Part shown: piece by piece, positions 59,108 to 64,000 of the stretch
Layout of the letters: every line of letters begins with the position of its first letter
Numbering within the stretch: the stretch's first letter is position 1
DNA from: an uncultured Clostridia bacterium
GTDB taxonomy: Bacteria; Bacillota; Clostridia; HGM11514
DNA length: 64,000 bases
Direction: 5' to 3'
Assembly (NCBI GenBank): GCA_934464705.1
Contig: CAKSKB010000011.1
Location: 1-64,000 of the forward strand
Position numbers and translations under genes: made by a program
The notes under the pieces: generated by a model
The model's input: the letters and a program-made list of their open reading frames with translations, nothing else
What the model was told of the DNA's origin: nothing
Databases searched by the model: none

Positions 59108-59695
59108 ATGCTTTTCAAAGAATACACTTACAGAGTGCTTATTGCTTCCTCCTCCGACAAGTTCACCGAAGGAATTATGCCGCTTCTGCCCGAAAACGAG
59201 TTCGGACCGATAGAAACGGCAAAAAGCGCAGGAGAAGCAAAACGCAAGCTTTTGGAACGAGGTTTTGACATTATACTTATTAATACACCGCTTACGGATG
59301 CCTTCGGCACAGAGCTTGCTCTCGATGCCGTTACAGACACCCGGAGCGGTGCATTGATGTTTTTAAAAAATGATGTGTACGACGCCGTCACCGACAAGGT
59401 TATCGATTACGGCGTTTTTACGCTTGCAAAGCCGGTTTCGCTGTCGATGATACGGCAGATATTAAAGAATATGTACGCCATGCAGGAGCGTTTTCGGCTC
59501 ATGGAGAAAAAAACCGCCCGCCTGGAGGAAAAAATGCAGGAAATCAGGACGGTTAACCACGCAAAATGGACCCTTATAAGAAACATGGGCATTACCGAGG
59601 AGGAGGCGCACAGGCTCATCGAAAAGCAGGCGATGGACACAAGGCGAACCAAGTCCGAGGTTGCGGAGGGCATTATCAGAACTTACGAAAATTAA
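59108..59695 (+). CDS. ANTAR-domain antiterminator with a pseudo-receiver
   Basis: RNA-binding regulator of 195 residues, NitR/NasT-like. The N-terminal receiver fold (about 8-125) has Asn59 where the phospho-Asp should be (FDIILINTPLTDAFG), but keeps the late Lys in FTLAKPVS, so it is probably not phosphorylated. A coiled coil (about 125-155) leads to the C-terminal ANTAR domain (about 140-193) with KWTLIRNMGITEEEAHRLIE and RTKSEVAEGII. Its likely targets are the two leaders at 52387-52440 and 52811-52868. It lies in the operon it would control. Confidence 0.88.
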   Translation: MLFKEYTYRVLIASSSDKFTEGIMPLLPENEFGPIETAKSAGEAKRKLLERGFDIILINTPLTDAFGTELALDAVTDTRSGALMFLKNDVYDAVTDKVIDYGVFTLAKPVSLSMIRQILKNMYAMQERFRLMEKKTARLEEKMQEIRTVNHAKWTLIRNMGITEEEAHRLIEKQAMDTRRTKSEVAEGIIRTYEN

Positions 59696-59712
59696 CGGGA
59701 GGTATTATATAT

Positions 59713-60807
59713 ATGAAAAGTTTTAACCGCAAAATCATACTTGAAGACGGTTCCGAGTACCCGGGCTACGGCTTCGGCGGAAAATGCGACAATGTATGCG
59801 AAATTGTATTCAACACCTCGATGGTTGGGTATCAGGAAATTATTTCAGACCCGTCATATACATACCAGGCGGTGGTTATGACATATCCCCTGATCGGCAA
59901 CTACGGCATCACGGATGACGATTTTGAAAGCAAAATAATCAGCGTCGGCGGTCTTATCGTGCGTGATTACAACGATATGCCGTCTAATTTCAGGTACACA
60001 AAAACCCTGTCCGAGGTGCTCGCCGAGAACGATGTTCCGGGGATTTACGGCGTTGATACGAGAAAGCTCACAAGAAGCATACGGGATTTCGGTTCGAGAA
60101 GGGTGCTTATCACCGATATTGACACAACGCTTGAAAAAGGGCTTGAAATTATTAAAAATACGCCCGTAAGGCACGATGCGGTTGCAAAAGTCAGCTGCAA
60201 AAAGCGCTGGTATTCAAGAACCTCAAATCCGAAATTCAATGTTGTTGCAATCGACTGCGGCATTAAAACAAATATTATCAGAAGCCTCAACCGCTTCGGC
60301 TGCAATGTCACGGTTGTACCGTTTAACACCGCTGCGGAGGAAATCGAGTTCATGAAGCCGAGCGGCGTGTTTCTTTCAAACGGTCCGGGCGACCCCGAGG
60401 ATGTTCCGGAGGTAATCGAAACGGTTAAAAAGCTCCGCGGCAAGTACCCGATTTTCGGAATCTGCCTCGGTCACCAGATGATTTCCCTTGCCTACGGCGG
60501 CAAAACATATAAGCTTAAATTCGGCCACAGAGGCGGAAACCACCCGGTTAAGAATCTCAAAAACGGTCGCGTGGAAATTACCTCCCAGAACCACAGCTTC
60601 GCCGTTGATGAAAAATCTCTTGAAGGGACAGGCCTTACGGTCACTCACATGAACCTTCTGGACAACACCGTTGAAGGCGTGGAATGTGCGGCGGACAGTG
60701 TTTTCAGCGTGCAGTATCACCCCGAAAGCGCTCCCGGTCCGCAGGACAGCACTTATCTTTTCAAACAGTTTATAGAAGCCATGAAGGAGGGTGAAGCTAA
60801 TGCCTAA
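59713..60807 (+). CDS. carA: Carbamoyl-phosphate synthase small subunit
   Basis: Class I glutamine amidotransferase that feeds ammonia to CarB. The 364 residues comprise an N-terminal domain (RKIILEDGSEYPGYGFG, FNTSMVGYQEIISDPSY) and the GATase domain with the nucleophile in FGICLGHQMISLAYGG and the His/Glu in VQYHPESAPGP. GGGAGG precedes ATG 59713. Only 17 nt follow the ANTAR gene, so it probably belongs to the same transcript. Confidence 0.97.
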   Translation: MKSFNRKIILEDGSEYPGYGFGGKCDNVCEIVFNTSMVGYQEIISDPSYTYQAVVMTYPLIGNYGITDDDFESKIISVGGLIVRDYNDMPSNFRYTKTLSEVLAENDVPGIYGVDTRKLTRSIRDFGSRRVLITDIDTTLEKGLEIIKNTPVRHDAVAKVSCKKRWYSRTSNPKFNVVAIDCGIKTNIIRSLNRFGCNVTVVPFNTAAEEIEFMKPSGVFLSNGPGDPEDVPEVIETVKKLRGKYPIFGICLGHQMISLAYGGKTYKLKFGHRGGNHPVKNLKNGRVEITSQNHSFAVDEKSLEGTGLTVTHMNLLDNTVEGVECAADSVFSVQYHPESAPGPQDSTYLFKQFIEAMKEGEANA

Positions 60808-63800
60808 GAGAACAGACATCAAAAAAGTTATGGTAATAGGCTCCGGACCTATAGTAATCGGTCAGGCGGCGGAGTTCGACTACGCCGGAACGCAGGCGTG
60901 CCTTGCGCTTAAAGAGGAAGGCTACGAAGTTATTCTCTTAAACTCAAACCCCGCAACAATCATGACCGACACCTCAGTTGCCGACAAGGTTTACATGGAA
61001 CCGCTCACTCTCGAATTTGCAGCAAGAATCTGCCGTTTTGAGCGCCCGGACGCAATAGTTCCGGGAATTGGCGGTCAGACAGGGCTTAACATAGCGATGC
61101 AGCTTGCGAAAAAGGGAGTTCTGGAGGAGTGCGAAATCGAACTTTTGGGAACGGACACCGAAAGCATAGAACGCGCCGAGGACAGAGAGCTTTTCAAAGA
61201 ACTGTGCGAGGAAATCGGCGAACCGGTTGTTCCTTCAAAGATAACCTACAGCATCGAAGAAGGCATGGCTGCAGCAGATGAAATCGGCTATCCGGTTATT
61301 CTCCGCCCGGCATTTACGCTCGGCGGAACGGGCGGCGGATTTGCCAACAATCCCGCCGAAATGAAGGAAATGATGAAAAATGCCCTTGCCCTTTCGCCCG
61401 TACATCAGGTACTGGTCGAAAAGAGCATTAAGGGCTACAAGGAAATAGAATACGAGGTTATCCGCGACGCAAACGACACCGCAATAACCGTCTGCAACAT
61501 GGAAAATCTCGACCCGGTAGGTATTCACACCGGCGACTCAATCGTTGTTGCCCCCAGTCAGACATTAACCAACAAGGAATATCACATGCTTCGTGACAGT
61601 GCGCTTAAAATTATCCGCGCTCTCGGGGTTCGGGGCGGCTGTAATGTTCAGTTTGCGCTTGACCCGCAGTCGTTCGGGTACTATGTAATCGAGGTAAACC
61701 CGAGGGTTTCCCGTTCTTCGGCGCTTGCGTCGAAGGCAACCGGCTACCCTATCGCAAGGGTCAGCGCCAAGATTGCCGTAGGGCTTAATCTCGATGAAAT
61801 TCAGCTTGTCAATACCCCGGCATGCTTTGAGCCGGCGCTTGATTACATTGTTACAAAAATGCCCCGTTTTCCGTTCGATAAGTTCGCCTCTGCGTCAAAC
61901 AGGCTTTCGACTCAGATGAAGGCAACAGGTGAGGTCATGAGCGTGGGCAGAACCATGGAGGAAAGTCTTCTCAAGGCGATACGCTCGCTGGAAACCGGTA
62001 AAAATCATATTCATATGGAAAAGTTCGACAGTGCGCATATGACCGCCGATGAGCTCCTTGAATACATTAAAGAGGGAACGGACGACCGTCTTTACGCAAT
62101 TTCGCAGCTTATGTGGATGGGGGTTGACCATTCCAGAATCTGCAACATCACGCAGATTGATATGTTCTTCCTCGATAAAATCAAGAATATCGTTGATTTT
62201 GAAAAGGAAATGGAAGCCAATCCGATGAACGAAAAGCTTCTGCCCGAAGCCAAGAAAATGGGATTTTCGGACTCATACATCGCAGAACTTTGGAAAACGG
62301 ACGAGGACGATATTTACAATATGCGTCTGCGCCTCGGCATTTTCCCGGATTATAAAATGATTGACACCTGTGCAAGCGAGTTTGCGAGCTATGTTCCGTA
62401 TTTTTATTCGACTTATGAGAGCGAAAACGAGTCGGTTGTGTCGGACGCCGAAAAGATTATCGTTCTCGGTTCGGGACCGATAAGGATAGGTCAGGGCGTT
62501 GAGTTCGACTACTCAACCGTGCACGCCGTAAAGGCAATTCACGACGCAGGCTACGAGGCGATTGTCATAAACAACAACCCCGAAACCGTTTCGACCGACT
62601 ATACAACCGCTGACAAGCTTTACTTTGAGCCGCTCACACCCGAAGATGTTATGAATGTTGTGAACCTCGAAAAACCGATCGGCGTGATTGCCACATTGGG
62701 CGGTCAGACGGCGGTTAACCTTGCGGAACCTCTTGCAAGGCGAGGCGTGAAAATAATAGGAACGGACTGCGCCGCAATCGAAAAGGCCGAAAACCGCGAC
62801 GCATTTGACGAAGTTATAAAATCCCTCAAAATCCCCAACCCGAAGGGCGAAGCGGTAACAGACATCGAAAGCGGCGTCAAAGCGGCGGAAAAAATCGGAT
62901 ACCCTGTTCTTGTGCGTCCCAGCTTTGTGCTCGGCGGAAGAGCCATGGAAATCGTTTCTAACGAGAAATCGCTCAGGCATTACCTCAAAAACGCCGTTGA
63001 AGTCGATACCGACAAGCCTGTGCTTGTTGACAAATACATTGTCGGCAAAGAAGTCGAGGTCGACGCCGTATGCGACGGAAAATGCGTGTTTGTTCCGGGA
63101 ATCATGGAGCTTGTCGAAAGAACCGGCGTTCACTCCGGCGACTCGATGAGCGTATATCCCCCGTACAGCATTTCCGAAAAGGTCAAGAATACAATTGTTG
63201 ACTACACAACAAGGCTCGGGCTCGGCATAGGCATTGTGGGGCTTTTCAACATCCAGTTCATTGTGGATGCAAACGATGATGTGTTTGTAATCGAAGTCAA
63301 CCCGAGGGCTTCGAGGAGCGTACCGTTCCTCTCAAAGTCAACCGGGCTCGGGCTTGTGCAGATAGCAACCAAAACTATGCTCGGCATTTCGCTTGCAGAC
63401 CAGGGCATAACCGAACTTTATGCTCCCGAGAAGACAGGGCACTATGTTAAAGCTCCGGCGTTCTCTTTTGAAAAGCTCTCCGGAATCGACGCATACCTCT
63501 CCCCCGAAATGAAGTCAACCGGCGAGGCTATAGGTTATGACAACCGCCTCAATCGTGCGCTTTATAAGGCTATTCAGGCATCGGGCGTTAAAATGAAGGA
63601 TTACGGAACCGTCATCGTTACTCTTGCCGATGAGGATAAGGAAGAAGCGCTGCCGCTTGTTAAGCGCTTCTATCAGCTCGGATTTAATATTGAGGCGACA
63701 ATCGGCACGGCTAAATTCCTCAAAAATCACGGAATCCGCACAAGAGTAAGAGGCAAGCTCAGCGAGGGAAGCGACGAAATTCTGCAATCAATCCGCGCAG

Positions 63801-63988
63801 GATATGTAAGCTATATCATCAATACGAGGGCTATCCTCTCCGGCGTTCACTACGAAGACGGCGTTGCAATCAGGCAATGTGCGGTTGAAAACGGAGTTAC
63901 GATTTTCACTTCTCTCGATACCGTAAAAATCGTTCTGGATGTTCTTGAAGAAACGATTCCGTCTATATCGACTATCGACACTCTTTAA
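60800..63988 (+). CDS. carB: Carbamoyl-phosphate synthase large subunit
   Basis: Makes carbamoyl phosphate from bicarbonate, ammonia and two ATP for pyrimidines and arginine. The 1062 residues hold two ATP-grasp halves, each starting with the same signature (KVMVIGSGPIVIGQAAEFDY and KIIVLGSGPIRIGQGVEFDY), with paired VNPRVSRSSALASKATGYP and VNPRASRSVPFLSKSTGL, and a C-terminal MGS-like regulatory domain (IEATIGTAKFLKNHGI). ATG 60800 behind GGAGG is preferred over a GTG at 60791. It overlaps carA by 8 nt. The gene is complete, ending 12 nt before the window edge. Confidence 0.98.
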   Translation: MPKRTDIKKVMVIGSGPIVIGQAAEFDYAGTQACLALKEEGYEVILLNSNPATIMTDTSVADKVYMEPLTLEFAARICRFERPDAIVPGIGGQTGLNIAMQLAKKGVLEECEIELLGTDTESIERAEDRELFKELCEEIGEPVVPSKITYSIEEGMAAADEIGYPVILRPAFTLGGTGGGFANNPAEMKEMMKNALALSPVHQVLVEKSIKGYKEIEYEVIRDANDTAITVCNMENLDPVGIHTGDSIVVAPSQTLTNKEYHMLRDSALKIIRALGVRGGCNVQFALDPQSFGYYVIEVNPRVSRSSALASKATGYPIARVSAKIAVGLNLDEIQLVNTPACFEPALDYIVTKMPRFPFDKFASASNRLSTQMKATGEVMSVGRTMEESLLKAIRSLETGKNHIHMEKFDSAHMTADELLEYIKEGTDDRLYAISQLMWMGVDHSRICNITQIDMFFLDKIKNIVDFEKEMEANPMNEKLLPEAKKMGFSDSYIAELWKTDEDDIYNMRLRLGIFPDYKMIDTCASEFASYVPYFYSTYESENESVVSDAEKIIVLGSGPIRIGQGVEFDYSTVHAVKAIHDAGYEAIVINNNPETVSTDYTTADKLYFEPLTPEDVMNVVNLEKPIGVIATLGGQTAVNLAEPLARRGVKIIGTDCAAIEKAENRDAFDEVIKSLKIPNPKGEAVTDIESGVKAAEKIGYPVLVRPSFVLGGRAMEIVSNEKSLRHYLKNAVEVDTDKPVLVDKYIVGKEVEVDAVCDGKCVFVPGIMELVERTGVHSGDSMSVYPPYSISEKVKNTIVDYTTRLGLGIGIVGLFNIQFIVDANDDVFVIEVNPRASRSVPFLSKSTGLGLVQIATKTMLGISLADQGITELYAPEKTGHYVKAPAFSFEKLSGIDAYLSPEMKSTGEAIGYDNRLNRALYKAIQASGVKMKDYGTVIVTLADEDKEEALPLVKRFYQLGFNIEATIGTAKFLKNHGIRTRVRGKLSEGSDEILQSIRAGYVSYIINTRAILSGVHYEDGVAIRQCAVENGVTIFTSLDTVKIVLDVLEETIPSISTIDTL

Positions 63989-64000
63989 TACAATTAAAGG

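Noticed and set aside
1..64000. CRISPR array, rRNA genes or prophage
   Set aside because: No regularly spaced repeats, rRNA-like segments or phage structural genes were seen on either strand.

Overview
The window looks like a chromosomal segment of an anaerobic, fermentative member of Bacillota, class Clostridia (Ruminococcaceae/Oscillospirales-like). The pointers are CIRCE/HrcA control, pta-ackA, AdhE behind a Rex-type operator, [FeFe] hydrogenases, ferredoxin-dependent 2-oxoacid oxidoreductase, DapL lysine/peptidoglycan synthesis, a SpoIIID relic, T-box and glycine-riboswitch leaders, and very regular sigma-A promoters with 17-bp spacers. The genus cannot be told from sequence alone.

Layout. 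1-7134, mostly minus: truncated spoIIID, a LysR fragment, pyk, then the heat-shock operon hrcA-grpE-dnaK-dnaJ. 7135-7823: an AT-rich repeat spacer and a tRNA operon (Asp-Phe-Gly-Cys). 8016-12593, plus: NSS transporter, pta-ackA, yceD(DUF177)-rpmF. 12644-14862: tRNA-Leu, then a small AT-rich island with an XRE repressor divergent from two unknown genes. 14867-21147, minus: F-type ATP synthase operon, in which subunit delta has no gene of its own; a delta C-terminal domain is fused to the front of alpha. 21232-26788: Na/Pi symporter, then trmK, a NIF3-like gene, a DUF1015 gene and a LysR regulator. 26827-35020, plus: adhE, an APH-type kinase, then a hydrogenase cluster (2Fe-2S protein, PAS-containing group C HydS, SpoIIE-type phosphatase, group B hydrogenase). 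35047-39515, minus: 2-oxoacid:ferredoxin oxidoreductase operon and a secreted nuclease. 39519-44115, minus: a glycine-riboswitch-controlled Na+:alanine/glycine symporter, an M14 carboxypeptidase and a GH3 glycosidase. 44154-48122, minus: Asn T-box, asnB, dapF, dapL. 48149-64000: a nitrogen-assimilation district.

The nitrogen district is the most coherent system. Two operons diverge from about 52480-52770. Leftward runs glnN (type III glutamine synthetase), then amt fused to a PII domain, with a broken copy of the amt start and a MITE-like element between them. Rightward runs a split, archaeal-type glutamate synthase (glutaminase, FMN/Fe-S synthase, ferredoxin, FAD oxidoreductase, GXGXG domain), a type I-like glutamine synthetase, an ANTAR antiterminator protein and carAB. 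Both operons begin with a leader in which a small hexaloop hairpin overlaps the 5' arm of an intrinsic terminator, as expected for ANTAR targets. The ANTAR protein encoded in the rightward operon is therefore the natural candidate regulator of both, including itself.

No CRISPR array, rRNA operon, complete insertion sequence or prophage was seen. Plus and minus genes are well packed. Long open frames antisense to real genes were discarded.
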